DNA of 64,000 nucleotides, taken from positions 558,001-622,000 of the forward strand of contig NZ_LT996886.1 of NCBI RefSeq assembly GCF_900343145.1. The letters run 5' to 3'. Of the stretch, positions 17,245 through 26,371 are shown one piece after another. How positions within the stretch are numbered: the stretch's first letter is position 1; each line of letters starts with the position of its first letter. The notes beneath the pieces are model-generated. The model had not been told where the DNA came from and ran no database searches. It worked only from the letters and a program-made list of their open reading frames with translations. The translations under genes and the position numbers were made by a program. The stretch is from Tessaracoccus timonensis (GTDB lineage Bacteria; Actinomycetota; Actinomycetes; Propionibacteriales; Propionibacteriaceae).

Positions 17245-17747
17245 TCAGCACTCGGCAACAGCGGCGGTTTGGCCGACCACGGGAACACGATCCACTTGTC
17301 CGTGCGGCGCCACACATACTCGGGTTGCACGACCGTCTGCGGCTTGGCGTACAGCACGGCCGAGCGGACGTCGGCACCGAACCCGCGCAGCAGCTTGATG
17401 ACCAGCGCGAGGGTGCGGCCAGAATCAGCCACATCGTCGACGACGAGCAGCTGCTTGCCGGCGATGGCGTTCGTATCCAGCATGGGGGCCAGCAGTACCG
17501 GGTCGGGCAGCGTCGCGTTGACGTCGGTGTAGAACTCCACGTTGATGGCGTCGGTGAGCTTCACGCCGAGCGCGTACGTCAGGCCGCCCGCCAGCAGCAT
17601 GCCGCCTCGCGCCACGGCGATGATGATCTCGGGGTGAAACCCGGAATCGACGATGGTGCGCGCCAGGTCGTCGGTGGCGTCACCCAGCCCTTGCCAGGTG
17701 AGCACTTCCTTGTCGTCGAGATCCGTCGCGTCTGCGTGGTATGCCAT
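17241..17747 (-). CDS. Phosphoribosyltransferase family protein
   Basis: 168 residues of the type I PRTase fold. The PRPP loop LLVVDDVADSGRTLALVIKL is intact and ARGGMLLAG is the PPi-loop region. Length and the IVFPW C-terminus resemble small xanthine/hypoxanthine-type enzymes or the regulatory PRTases common in actinobacteria; the base substrate cannot be told. The stop overlaps the start of the CSCS-motif protein gene by 4 bp, indicating one transcript. Confidence 0.85.
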   Translation of the reverse strand: MAYHADATDLDDKEVLTWQGLGDATDDLARTIVDSGFHPEIIIAVARGGMLLAGGLTYALGVKLTDAINVEFYTDVNATLPDPVLLAPMLDTNAIAGKQLLVVDDVADSGRTLALVIKLLRGFGADVRSAVLYAKPQTVVQPEYVWRRTDKWIVFPWSAKPPLLPSAE

Positions 17748-17816
17748 GAGTAAAGGGTAGTCGAGAACCGACGCTGGCTCGGCGTCGGGAGTGCGAAGTC
17801 AGGTAGCGTTTTCCGT

Positions 17817-18596
17817 ATGGCCATGCAACGAGCATTCTCCAACGCACACTGCACCGCGGCAGCACTCGATCGCGGCGCGACCATCACCAGCTGGCATCCG
17901 CGCGACGGACACGAGGCCCTGTTCGTCACCAGCGACGCGAACCCTGACGCCGAGTTCCACGGCGGCATCCCCGTCTGCGCGCCCTGGTTCGCCTGGGGCA
18001 GTCAGGAGACGCGAAAGCCCACGAAACATGGCCTCGTGCGCTGGGTGGACTGGAGATTCGACGGCGCCACCGAGCTGCCGGAGGGCACCCGCGCATCGTG
18101 GTCGCTGACGGCCCCCGAAACCGCGCACGTTCCCGGCGCGACGGACTACCCCCATGACCTCTCCTACCGCTACGAAGCCACATTCGCGAAGGCCCTCGAC
18201 GTGGCCCTCACTATTTCCTCGCCCACCCAAGATTGCGTGGTCGACGACGCGCTTCACACCTACTTCCTCGTCGGTGCCGTGGGAGAAGCGCGGGTGGAGG
18301 GCGTCACCGCCGACCCCATCGTCGTGCCTGACGCACACGACGAGATCTACCTCGGCGCGGCCGTGGGTCCGGTGCGCATTGTGCTGCCGGACCGCACCAT
18401 CACCATCACCGCTCATGGCGCGCAGGATGTCGTCGTGTGGAACCCCGGCGAGGAGTACGCGGCCGGACTGGCTGATTTCAACGGCGACGAGTGGGCCCGC
18501 ATGCTGTGCGTCGAGGTGGGCAACGTGCGCGAGCACGCCGTCACCATTCCCGCTGGGCAGCAGCACACGCTGGGCATGCGCATCACAATGGATTGA
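17817..18596 (+). CDS. D-hexose-6-phosphate mutarotase (aldose 1-epimerase family)
   Basis: 259 residues, YeaD-like. Conserved blocks: GGIPVCAPWFAWG, KHGLVRWVDW, the catalytic-His region DALHTYFLVG, VVWNPG and the catalytic-Glu region MLCVEVGNV. These enzymes interconvert the anomers of glucose-6-phosphate or related sugar phosphates in the cytoplasm. ATGs at 17817 and 17823 are both usable. Followed 10 bp later by the SIMPL-domain gene, so the two form a small operon. Confidence 0.85.
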   Translation: MAMQRAFSNAHCTAAALDRGATITSWHPRDGHEALFVTSDANPDAEFHGGIPVCAPWFAWGSQETRKPTKHGLVRWVDWRFDGATELPEGTRASWSLTAPETAHVPGATDYPHDLSYRYEATFAKALDVALTISSPTQDCVVDDALHTYFLVGAVGEARVEGVTADPIVVPDAHDEIYLGAAVGPVRIVLPDRTITITAHGAQDVVVWNPGEEYAAGLADFNGDEWARMLCVEVGNVREHAVTIPAGQQHTLGMRITMD

Positions 18597-18606
18597 GAGG
18601 TCAGCC

Positions 18607-19218
18607 ATGGAGATCACCATTACCGGACGAGCAGAGCGCGCCTACACGCCGCAGCTCGCAGTGCTGCATCTGAGTGTCGAGGGCGAGGGCCGCGACGCAG
18701 CACGCGTGGTTGCCGACGTGCAGCAGCGTGCCGGCGCGCTCATTCAGCAGCTCGACGAGCTTCCCGCGAGCGTGCTCGAACGCTTTCACACCGACGGGGT
18801 GAGCAGCTGGTCGTCCAGTGATGCGAAGCGGGTGGTGCATCGCGCGTCGTGTGCGATCCGGGCGACGTTTCGCGACACGGCCGAGATGGCCCGCCTGAGT
18901 GCCGAATGGGCAGCCGGCGGGGTGCACGTCGGGTATATCTCGTGGCGCCTCACGCCTGAGCAGCGCGATGAGGCCGAGCAGAGTCTCGTCGCGGATGCGC
19001 TCGCTGAGGCGCGCACCAAGGCGGAGCGCATCGCTAAGGAGCTCGGGGCGACGCGGTGCGTCGTCGAGTGGGTTCGTGACGGGTCGCTGCCGAGCGCGGA
19101 AGGGTTCTCCACCCGCCAGGTGGCATTCTCCGGCGCGCGTGCTTCTGAGCCCGTCGAGGCGCGCCCCGAAGAGGTGGAGGTGAGCGTCGAGCTCACGGTC
19201 GGCTTCCGCGCGGAGTAG
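18607..19218 (+). CDS. SIMPL-domain (DUF541) protein
   Basis: 203 residues from an ATG at 18607 preceded by AGAGG. The start MEITITGRAERAYTPQLAVL and repeated beta-strand/alpha-helix pattern (VADVQQRAGALIQQLDEL, AEQSLVADALAEARTKAERI, ending VEVSVELTVGF) match the SIMPL/DUF541 fold. There is no signal peptide, so it is cytoplasmic, unlike many periplasmic homologues. Function is not established for the family; some members are linked to oxidative stress or kinase signalling. Confidence 0.8.
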   Translation: MEITITGRAERAYTPQLAVLHLSVEGEGRDAARVVADVQQRAGALIQQLDELPASVLERFHTDGVSSWSSSDAKRVVHRASCAIRATFRDTAEMARLSAEWAAGGVHVGYISWRLTPEQRDEAEQSLVADALAEARTKAERIAKELGATRCVVEWVRDGSLPSAEGFSTRQVAFSGARASEPVEARPEEVEVSVELTVGFRAE

Positions 19219-19275
19219 GCCGGCAACCTTTCGGATTCCGCACACGAGCGCTCGCGGCTGCGGCACAGTGGAGCC

Positions 19276-20685
19276 ATGGCTGAATCTGTCACCCTGCAAT
19301 TTCTCGGCGCCGCCGGCACCGTCACCGGCTCGAAGTACCTGCTCGAGCAAGGCACCAGGCGCATCCTGGTGGACGCCGGCATGTTCCAAGGGCAGAAAGA
19401 CCTGCGCAGGCTCAACTGGGAGGAGTTCCCCGTCGACGCCGCCAGCCTGGAAATGCTTCTCGTCACCCACGCGCACGCCGATCACACCGCCTACATCCCT
19501 GCCCTTGTCAACCAGGGGTTCAGCGGGCCGATTTGGTGCACCGAGGCCACCGCCAAACTCGCGGAGATCGTGATGCGCGACGCCGCGCACCTCCAGGAGC
19601 TCGCCACCGAGCACGCTGTGAAGGGCGGCTACTCGAAGCACCAGAATCCGCGCCTGCTCTACACCACCGAGGATGCCGAGCGGGCAATCCGGCAGCTGCG
19701 CTGGGTGCCGTTCGACGAAGATGTCGAGCTGGGCGATGACCTCACCGCGCGCTGGACTCGCACCGCACACATGCTGGGGGCCGCGTCGATCCATGTGCAG
19801 TTTGCGGGCACCGACGTGCTGTTCTCCGGCGATGTCGGACGCCCTGAACACAAGCTGCTTCGCGCCCGCGATACCCCGCCAGGAGCCCGCTTCGTGCTGT
19901 GCGAATCAACCTACGGCGACCGCGAACACGCCGAGCCAGAAGTCCCTCACGAGGTGCTGGCCCATGCCATCACCCGCACCATCGAACGCGGCGGCGCGGT
20001 GCTCATCCCGGCCTTCGCCATCGACCGCACGCAGTCCGTGATGTATGCGCTCGCGCGCATGCAGGCCGAGGGCCGCATCCCGGAGGTTCCGATCATCGTC
20101 GACGGGCCCATGAGCATGAAGGCTCTCGACGTGTACCGCGACATGTCCGACGAGTTTCGCGACGAGGTGCAGCTGAGCGATTTCATCGCCAGCAAGCACT
20201 TCGTCGAAGCCCGCACTGCGCAACAGTCGAAGAAGGCGCGCCGCCGACGCGATCCGCGCATCATCATCTCCAGCTCCGGCATGCTGGAGGGCGGCCGCGT
20301 GCTCTCGCACCTGGAGCAGCTCCTCCCCGACCCCAAGAACTCCGTCATCCTCGCCGGCTTCCAGGCCGAGGGCACCCGTGGGCGGGCGCTCATCGACGGC
20401 GCCCGCCACGTGAAGATCTTCGGCCGGCACGTGCCTCGTCGAGCGGAGGTGCTGCAAGACCGGGAGTTCTCCGGACACGCCGACGCCTCCGAGCTCGTGA
20501 GCTGGCTAGCTGCGCTCGACCCCAAGCCGGAGACCATCTTTCTCACCCACGGCGAGCCGGCCGCGGCCGAAGCGCTGGAAGCACGGGTTGAGGATGAGCT
20601 GGGCATCATGACCGTCGTCGCTGCAATGGGCGAAAAGGTGCTGCTGAGCGATCCGATTCAAGATTGGGACGGGGACGAAGCCTGA
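19276..20685 (+). CDS. Metallo-beta-lactamase/beta-CASP RNA-processing exonuclease-like protein
   Basis: 469 residues. The Zn site THAHADHTAY is at about residue 65, with FSGDVGRPEHKLL and the C-terminal beta-CASP/RMMBL blocks (IPAFAIDRTQSVMYALARMQ, ISSSGMLEGGRVLSHL, FSGHADASELVSWL, FLTHGEPAAAEAL). This is the CPSF73-like group found in bacteria, thought to act in RNA processing or turnover. Transcribed alone; its 3' end overlaps the convergent kinase-like gene by 28 bp, and the hairpin repeat at 20687 begins immediately after the stop. Confidence 0.88.
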   Translation: MAESVTLQFLGAAGTVTGSKYLLEQGTRRILVDAGMFQGQKDLRRLNWEEFPVDAASLEMLLVTHAHADHTAYIPALVNQGFSGPIWCTEATAKLAEIVMRDAAHLQELATEHAVKGGYSKHQNPRLLYTTEDAERAIRQLRWVPFDEDVELGDDLTARWTRTAHMLGAASIHVQFAGTDVLFSGDVGRPEHKLLRARDTPPGARFVLCESTYGDREHAEPEVPHEVLAHAITRTIERGGAVLIPAFAIDRTQSVMYALARMQAEGRIPEVPIIVDGPMSMKALDVYRDMSDEFRDEVQLSDFIASKHFVEARTAQQSKKARRRRDPRIIISSSGMLEGGRVLSHLEQLLPDPKNSVILAGFQAEGTRGRALIDGARHVKIFGRHVPRRAEVLQDREFSGHADASELVSWLAALDPKPETIFLTHGEPAAAEALEARVEDELGIMTVVAAMGEKVLLSDPIQDWDGDEA

Positions 20686-21251
20686 CCTAACCCGATATCC
20701 ACTTTCGTTTCACGATTTGCGCCAATTTCGCCGTTTTCGGCAAACGCGTGTGGATATCGGGTTAGCTCAGCTTCGGTAACCCGCACCGCGCCCTCGTCGT
20801 CTGCGGGCGGTTCGAACGTCGCTATCCACTTGTCGAGCTGCTCGGGCGCGACGATCACCTGGTGCGGTCCGCGGGGCCCAGCGTTTCTGGAAGCGAGCCG
20901 ACGGTGCAGCTCCGCCGCAGGCACGTCCAGGTGGAGGAGCACGACGCACGCCCCGGCGTCCTCGGCCAGGGCGCGATACTCGTCGCGACGCGCCCGGGAC
21001 ACGAGAGCGTAGTCCAGCACCACGTCGTGGCCCGCTGCGACGAGTTCCCTCACCCGCCGTTTGTGCTCAACCTTGATCTCGTGCTGCACCGCTGGCGGCA
21101 ACGGCTGCTCGCGGCATCCGGCATCCCAGGCGTCCTGGTCCACCGAAAGCCACACGAACCCTTGCCCGGCGAGTTGCCGTGCGAGCGTGCTCTTGCCCGA
21201 GCACGTGAGCCCGCACAGTAAGACGACGGTGCTTCTGCGTGGGTTACTCAA
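20658..21251 (-). CDS. Zeta-toxin/AAA-like ATP-binding kinase, with C-terminus supplied by a repeat element
   Basis: About 197 residues. Walker A GLTCSGKSTLARQLAGQGF, SVDQDAW, a lid region RRLASRNAGPRGPHQVI. Such small P-loop proteins phosphorylate nucleosides, sugars or antibiotics; the substrate is unknown. The TTG at 21251, overlapping the upstream stop (TTGAGTAA), is the only start just before the P-loop and is uncertain. The last ~35 residues (from LTRYPHAFAENGEIG) are encoded by the inverted-repeat element at 20687-20765 and by antisense of the neighbouring gene, so they are unlikely to be ancestral. Confidence 0.7.
   Translation of the reverse strand: MSNPRRSTVVLLCGLTCSGKSTLARQLAGQGFVWLSVDQDAWDAGCREQPLPPAVQHEIKVEHKRRVRELVAAGHDVVLDYALVSRARRDEYRALAEDAGACVVLLHLDVPAAELHRRLASRNAGPRGPHQVIVAPEQLDKWIATFEPPADDEGAVRVTEAELTRYPHAFAENGEIGANRETKVDIGLGQASSPSQS
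20687..20765. repeat. 79-bp long-hairpin repeat element
   Basis: Perfect 16-bp inverted repeats CTAACCCGATATCCAC / GTGGATATCGGGTTAG around a 47-base centre that itself contains short complementary pieces (TTTGCGCC against GGCAAACGC). Size and design match the two hairpins at 26.3 and 27.2 kb, though the arm sequence differs. It sits at the 3' ends of two convergent genes and could end transcription in both directions. Confidence 0.7.
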
Positions 21252-21672
21252 GGGTGAACTTGCACCCTGTGCTGACGTCCATGGTCGGCGTCGAGAACTC
21301 TGCGGTCTCACCGCGCGAGAGTCGGAACGAGCGTTTGGGATTATTTAAATCGTAGCCACGTCCGTCCACCCTCGGGGCGAGGGCATCACTCATCCTGAAC
21401 TTGGCGTCGTCTCCATCCACTTTTTTCACCTTGATCGTCAGCTCACCAGTGAGGATGCCGATGGTGACCTCATCCCCTTCCTGGAGATCGCGTAGCGTCG
21501 CGGTCTCCGGCTTCGCAGGTTTGGGAGTCTCGCCATCAGGGCCAGGCCAGCCGCTCACGGTTTTGCACACCACGCTGAGCGTCATCGGTGGCTGCACGGG
21601 TTCTTCCGCGCCCCCGCACGCGGTGAGCGCCAGCGTCGCGACGGCAGCGGCTACGAGTACCTTCTTCATCAT
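21244..21672 (-). CDS. Small secreted lipoprotein
   Basis: 142 residues. MMKKVLVAAAVATLALTACG carries a lipobox (LTAC). The mature part has a Pro/Lys-rich linker (GETPKPAKPETATL) and a beta-rich domain with two Cys (VVCKTV and TGCKFTLE) likely forming a disulfide. AAGGAGG lies just before the tandem ATGs. No family recognised; probably anchored to the outer face of the membrane. The stop overlaps the probable TTG start of the kinase-like gene, so the two appear coupled. Confidence 0.75.
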   Translation of the reverse strand: MMKKVLVAAAVATLALTACGGAEEPVQPPMTLSVVCKTVSGWPGPDGETPKPAKPETATLRDLQEGDEVTIGILTGELTIKVKKVDGDDAKFRMSDALAPRVDGRGYDLNNPKRSFRLSRGETAEFSTPTMDVSTGCKFTLE

Positions 21673-21730
21673 CGCCCTCCTTGAGAGTTAAGGGTAAGCG
21701 ATGCGAGTGTCACGCAGCCCACAGGCGGTG

Positions 21731-22081
21731 CTACGCCTGCGAGCTGTTTTCCTCGGCTTCACGAGTGGGGCGCTCGTAGGCGTCGACCAGGCGCTTCGAC
21801 ACCTCCGCGATGTGCTTCGTCGCCTCGTAGAACCGGCCCATCTCGTTCCAGATGCCGTCTTCACTGAATACGCCGTACTCGCCGTCGGGTGTGCCGTCGA
21901 GCAGCTCGAAATCTTCGCGCCATTGGCCCTCGTAGTACTCCATGAGGGGCTCAAGTGCGGCCCATGCGGTTTCGAGGCGCTCGTCGACGGTCCAGAGATC
22001 GTCGTTGAGTTCCGTGATTGCCGCGAGCCGCTGCTCGTTCACTCGCACCCGCGCCATGCGCTCGTCGTGGTTCTCAGCCAT
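21731..22081 (-). CDS. DUF4298-like protein
   Basis: 116 residues, mostly helical and acidic. The pattern DERMARVRVNEQRLAAITEL, LEPLMEYYEGQWREDFELLD and YGVFSEDGIWNEMGRFYEAT resembles the DUF4298 family (a helical pair followed by Y..W..D and GVFSEDGIW). Cytoplasmic, function unknown. It is the last gene before the lipoprotein gene on the same strand, with 58 bp between. Confidence 0.7.
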   Translation of the reverse strand: MAENHDERMARVRVNEQRLAAITELNDDLWTVDERLETAWAALEPLMEYYEGQWREDFELLDGTPDGEYGVFSEDGIWNEMGRFYEATKHIAEVSKRLVDAYERPTREAEENSSQA

Positions 22082-22123
22082 GCACCCATTCTACGAGTGC
22101 AACCCCGGCGGACGCCACGGTCG

Positions 22124-23239
22124 TTACACGCTGCCCACCCAGTGCTCAACGTGGTACGCCTGCGTAACGTTGTTCGGGCCTCTCAACCACTGCGAGACCA
22201 TCATGTGTAAGCCACCGGGCTCCGACGTCGACCAGGGGTGAATGAAGCCACCGTAGTACTGCGCGGGCATGATGGGATCAATCTGCACGACCGGGTCGCT
22301 CCAGAGGCCGTCGGGACGGCTGGCTGTGCGCGTGACCAGCTGCCCTAGGCCGACGCCGTAGTCGACATATGCCATCACCCACGTGCCATCGCTGAGCTTG
22401 CGCACCGACGGTTCGCCGAACTTGGCGTGCAGAATGGGCGTGCAGGGGCGACCCCAGCCCCAGTCGGACCCGTTCCAGCCCCAGCCCTCATACGCGTTCT
22501 TGTCGAGAATGCGGGTCCAATGCACGCGCTGCAACATCATGGGCCCGTACTGACGGCCCGAACACACGGAGAATACGTAGACGAAATCGCCATCGCGCTG
22601 CATCGTCCACATCTGAAAGGCGTTGGTGTTCTCGGGAGTATTGAACCAGTGCACCGGTGCGCGCTCGAAGTCGTTGCCGTTGTCGGAGTACGCGAGCCCG
22701 GCGAAGCCGCTACGGAAGCCACGCGGATGCCCCCAGTTGTCCATGCTCATGAACGAGACCACCTGCCGGCCCGTCTCGGGAAATGAAATGCCGTCGTTAG
22801 GAATAACCGTGAATTCGTGCTGGCCAGCCACCCAGCCGCCATGTGCGTTCCACATCAGCTCTCGTGCCGGGGCGTTCCCATAAACTCTGGCGGCGCTATC
22901 AAAGATGATCCCGTCGTTCGGGTGCCTCGCGGAACGCAGCATCACCGGCGAGCGGTGGTTGCCGCCTCCTTCAGGGCTCATGGTGGAGAAGGTGTCGCCG
23001 AAGAGGTACCCGATGGAACCGTTCTCTAGAACGTAGGGGATGCCGAGGTCAGTGCCTGCAACCTGCCAGTTGTGCGCGGTGTACATGTCTGCGCCCGTGA
23101 GGCGAGCCTTGTGATAGGCGCGCCCGGCTGCCTGCGCCGTGTCCAGCATAGACGTGGGCGCCAGCGCCGGTGCTGCCGCAGCCGCGAGCGCACCGCCCGC
23201 AATCAACTTCCCGAATCCGCGACGGTTGATCTCTGCCAT
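22124..23239 (-). CDS. Tat-exported DUF4185 protein (possible arabinan-acting glycosidase)
   Basis: 371 residues. The N-terminus INRRGFGKLIAGGALAAAAA is a twin-arginine signal. The body is the five-bladed propeller-like DUF4185 domain (VAGTDLGIPYVLENGSIGYL, GDTFSTMSPEGGGNHRSP, PNDGISFPETGRQVVSFMSM, DGTWVMAYVDYGVGLGQL). Some DUF4185 members have been assigned to GH183 as endo-D-arabinanases; whether this one is active on arabinan is not shown by the sequence. Secreted, transcribed alone. Confidence 0.8.
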   Translation of the reverse strand: MAEINRRGFGKLIAGGALAAAAAPALAPTSMLDTAQAAGRAYHKARLTGADMYTAHNWQVAGTDLGIPYVLENGSIGYLFGDTFSTMSPEGGGNHRSPVMLRSARHPNDGIIFDSAARVYGNAPARELMWNAHGGWVAGQHEFTVIPNDGISFPETGRQVVSFMSMDNWGHPRGFRSGFAGLAYSDNGNDFERAPVHWFNTPENTNAFQMWTMQRDGDFVYVFSVCSGRQYGPMMLQRVHWTRILDKNAYEGWGWNGSDWGWGRPCTPILHAKFGEPSVRKLSDGTWVMAYVDYGVGLGQLVTRTASRPDGLWSDPVVQIDPIMPAQYYGGFIHPWSTSEPGGLHMMVSQWLRGPNNVTQAYHVEHWVGSV

Positions 23240-23407
23240 CGTTGGTTCCTTTCAAGCGTTGTATGCCTCCCAGCATTCAACTGACCACCGGGAGCATCGC
23301 CGTCGCGAATAGACACGCTTGGCAGGAACCGGACAAAATCTATTGCGCAGCCGCGCTTATCTCCGACGGTGTGCGTGCGGCGCAAGTGGTGGGCACCGAG
23401 ACGCAAC

Positions 23408-23447
23408 GGAGCCGTGGAGCGCGACGCTGAGGTCGGCCCACGGCTCC
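23408..23447 (-). terminator. Stem-loop terminator after fumC
   Basis: Ten-bp perfect stem GGAGCCGTGG / CCACGGCTCC with a 20-base loop, starting 25 bp after the fumC stop. Confidence 0.65.
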
Positions 23448-23472
23448 GCCGGTGGTTACTGCGTCGCGACGA

Positions 23473-24882
23473 TCACTCGTCGGCAGCGCTGGGATGGGTC
23501 ATGTCAGCGGGCACCACCCATTCGTCGAACTGCTCGTCGGTCAGGAACCCCAGTTCGAGCGCAGACTCGCGCAGCGACAGCCCCTTCTTGTGCGCGTTCT
23601 TGGCGATCTGCGAGGCCTTGTCGTAGCCGATGTGGCGGTTAAGCGCCGTCACCTGCATGAGGTTGGTGTCCAGGTTTTCCTGGATCTTCTCACGGTTGGG
23701 CTCGATGCCGTAGGCGCAGTGCTCGTCGAAGGAGACGCAAGCGTCACCGAGGAGCTGGATGGATTCCAGCACGCACCAGGCCATGACGGGCTTGTACACG
23801 TTGAGCTGGAAGTTACCCTGCGAACCGGCGAACCCGACGGTGGCGTCGTTGCCGAACACCTTCGTCGCCACCATCGTCATGGCCTCACACTGGGTGGGGT
23901 TCACCTTGCCGGGCATGATCGACGAACCGGGCTCGTTCTCGGGGATGAGGAGCTCACCGATGCCGTTGCGCGGGCCGGATGCGTACCAGCGCACGTCGTT
24001 GGCGATCTTCATGAGCGCATCACCGAGCACGCGCAGCGCGCCCGAGACGAGGACGAGCGCGTCGTGGGCGCCGAGCGCGGCGAAGAGATTGTCAGCTTGC
24101 TTGAAGTCGATGCCGGTTTCTTCCGAAATCTTCTTCGCGGTGAGCTCGCCGAACTTCGGGTGGGCGTTGAGGCCGGTGCCGACGGCGGTGCCGCCGATCG
24201 CGAGTTCACGGGCGCGGGAGTCGGCGTACTCGATGCCCTCGAGCGCGAAGTCGATCTGCGCAACCCAGCCGGAGAACACTTGGCTCAGCCGGATCGGGGT
24301 GGCGTCCTGCAGGTGGGTGCGGCCCACCATGATGATGTCGTCGAACTCCTTGGCCTTCTTGTCGAGGGTGTCGCGCAGCTGGCGCACGCGCGGGTACATG
24401 GCGTGCAGCTCGTTCACGACGGCGATGTGCATGGCCGTCGGGAAGGTGTCGTTCGACGACTGGCCGCGGTTGACGTGGTCGTTCGGGTGCACCGGCGTCT
24501 TCGAGCCCAACTCGCCACCGGCCAGTTCAATGGCGCGGTTGGAGATGACCTCGTTGACGTTCATGTTCGACTGGGTGCCAGAACCGGTCTGGAACACGAC
24601 CAGCGGGAAGTGGTCGTCGAGATCGCCGGCGATCACCTCGTCGCCAGCCTTGGCGATGAGGTCGGCGACGTCCTGCGGCAGCTCGCCCAGCTCAGCATTG
24701 GCGAGTGCGGCGGCCTTCTTCAACGTGCCCAGTGCCTTCACCATGGGGCGGCCCCAAACGAAGGTTTCGCGGCCGATATCGAAGTTGTGGAGGGACCGCT
24801 CGGTCTGGGCTCCCCAGTAGCGGTCGGCAGCGACCTCAACGGTGCCCATCGAGTCGGATTCAGTACGAGTGTGCTCTGCCAC
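23473..24882 (-). CDS. fumC: Class II fumarate hydratase
   Basis: 469 residues from a GTG at 24882, supported by AAGGAG six bases upstream. Signature [17 protein letters not shown] with the catalytic-loop Ser, [15 protein letters not shown], and [16 protein letters not shown] are class II fumarase/aspartase superfamily blocks. [20 protein letters not shown] and the overall length favour fumarase over aspartate ammonia-lyase. It interconverts fumarate and malate in the TCA cycle. It is monocistronic, with its own terminator. Confidence 0.93.
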   Translation of the reverse strand: MAEHTRTESDSMGTVEVAADRYWGAQTERSLHNFDIGRETFVWGRPMVKALGTLKKAAALANAELGELPQDVADLIAKAGDEVIAGDLDDHFPLVVFQTGSGTQSNMNVNEVISNRAIELAGGELGSKTPVHPNDHVNRGQSSNDTFPTAMHIAVVNELHAMYPRVRQLRDTLDKKAKEFDDIIMVGRTHLQDATPIRLSQVFSGWVAQIDFALEGIEYADSRARELAIGGTAVGTGLNAHPKFGELTAKKISEETGIDFKQADNLFAALGAHDALVLVSGALRVLGDALMKIANDVRWYASGPRNGIGELLIPENEPGSSIMPGKVNPTQCEAMTMVATKVFGNDATVGFAGSQGNFQLNVYKPVMAWCVLESIQLLGDACVSFDEHCAYGIEPNREKIQENLDTNLMQVTALNRHIGYDKASQIAKNAHKKGLSLRESALELGFLTDEQFDEWVVPADMTHPSAADE

Positions 24883-24994
24883 TTGTGGCTCCTTCGCGTG
24901 ACGGAAACGTGTGGCTCCAAGCCTAGCTGGGGCCACTATCCTGCTTGCGGGCAGCCGTGTTTCAAGCAACCTTCAGCCGACGATTCGCCGCTGG

Positions 24995-26185
24995 CTAGCT
25001 TCTTCGCGACGAGTTCGCCGGCGTCGCGGTGCCTCGTCGGGAGGTCATCGCCACGCCCAGGAGCAAGACAGCGAGCGCCACCGGCACCGACGGAATACGG
25101 AACATCTCGTGAGGGTAGAGCAGGGTGCGCCATCCGAGACATGCCACCAGCGCCGTCTGGAGCACGACGATGAGGCCGAGCGCGTCAAGCCTGCGAAGAC
25201 CCACCGTCGACGCGATCACCAGGACGGCCGCCGTCGCCATCAGGCCAGGCACCGCCGTCGAGCCGATCTGTGACTGCATGGCGTCGCCGAAGCGCAGACT
25301 AGTGGCGAACCGGAAGGTTTCCAGCCATCCGTCGATCGGGCGGCCGAGGTTTCCGTCGTCGTACGTCTTTTGCTCGGCGGCGAAGCGCCCGCGGATGAAC
25401 AGCAGCCACGCACCCAGCGCCACGGGCCCGGCGAGCAGCGCGAACAGGCGGCTCCACTCGATGTTGCGTGCGCGTATGCCGTGGATGAGTCCGCTCAAGC
25501 CGAGGGCGACGGCGACCAGCACGAGCGGCTCTTTGAGTAGGCACATGGCGGCGGTGAGCACGGCGATTTCGATGGGGCTCGTGCGTTGGTCAATCCAGCG
25601 CAGGCACAGCAGCGCCACGAGGAATAGCTGTGCGGGTTCGGTCAGCGCGGTCGAGGCGCTGAACAGTAAACCGGGGCTGCACGCCACGATGAGGCCGAGC
25701 CACGGCGACCCACCAAGCCGTACGGCAAGCCGCGAGACGGCTACCGCCGCGCCCATCATCGACGCGAGGCTGAGCACCCAAAATATCCACGGCAGGGCCG
25801 GTGCGTGGCCGAGGCTCAGTGCTCCCGCAATCCAGGAGTAGAGGGGGTGGCCGTAGCGGTAGGCCGCCAAGTCGATCAGCTCATGCGAGCCTCCTGCTAC
25901 CGCGAAGGGATCCGTAGCCATGGCCCAGAGGTAGACGCCGTCGTAGTGGTCGTGCATGGTGGTGAAGTGGAAGGATGGGTCGACTGCCGCGATGCGGGGC
26001 GCGATGGCGTCGGTATCCGCCACATTAAGCAGAAGGCTCGGGTGGAATACACCCCAGCGCGAACTCATCTGTGTGAGGAGCGCCACCACAGCTGCGACGG
26101 CGCCCGTCAGCCACGAGCTAACCCACCCGCCTGCTGCAGATGCTGTCGACCTACCTCGATTCATCGGTGGGTGGCCTCCGCGCAA
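24995..26185 (-). CDS. Polytopic membrane protein, GT-C-type glycosyltransferase-like
   Basis: About 396 residues with roughly nine membrane helices. After the first helix comes an extracytoplasmic loop with HDHYDGVYLWAMATDPFAVA, an acidic DG motif placed as in GT-C enzymes and in the AZOBR_p60025 surface-glycopolymer family. LRWIDQRTSPIEIAVLTAAM and PLVLVAVALGLSGLIHGI are central helices. It may transfer a sugar from a lipid carrier to an envelope polymer; acceptor and donor are unknown. The ATG at 26164 is an alternative start. Confidence 0.65.
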   Translation of the reverse strand: MRGGHPPMNRGRSTASAAGGWVSSWLTGAVAAVVALLTQMSSRWGVFHPSLLLNVADTDAIAPRIAAVDPSFHFTTMHDHYDGVYLWAMATDPFAVAGGSHELIDLAAYRYGHPLYSWIAGALSLGHAPALPWIFWVLSLASMMGAAVAVSRLAVRLGGSPWLGLIVACSPGLLFSASTALTEPAQLFLVALLCLRWIDQRTSPIEIAVLTAAMCLLKEPLVLVAVALGLSGLIHGIRARNIEWSRLFALLAGPVALGAWLLFIRGRFAAEQKTYDDGNLGRPIDGWLETFRFATSLRFGDAMQSQIGSTAVPGLMATAAVLVIASTVGLRRLDALGLIVVLQTALVACLGWRTLLYPHEMFRIPSVPVALAVLLLGVAMTSRRGTATPANSSRRS

Positions 26186-26252
26186 TGTGCGCCGGGTGCG
26201 CTCGGTTCGGGCCGCTGCGGAGGCGTCACATCAGGGGCGTCCATCATGCCCT

Positions 26253-26371
26253 CAGTCTATGCAGACGCCGCTGGCGGCGGTGACCAACCAACAAGTGACC
26301 GTTATCCTCCACGCGCAGCAAATCTTCCCCGGATAGGCAGGAAATGTTGCAGCTGTGGAGGATAACGGTCA
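26253..26371. repeat. 119-bp direct repeat with terminal hairpin, copy 1
   Basis: About 93% identical (eight differences by eye) to the segment at 27148-27266, in the same orientation. The first 43 bp begin CAGTCTATGCAGACGCCGCT; the rest is a long hairpin with perfect 17-bp arms (TGACCGTTATCCTCCAC and its complement, right arm ending at 26371). Its last three bases provide the TGA stop of the MOSC gene on the minus strand. Confidence 0.9.
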
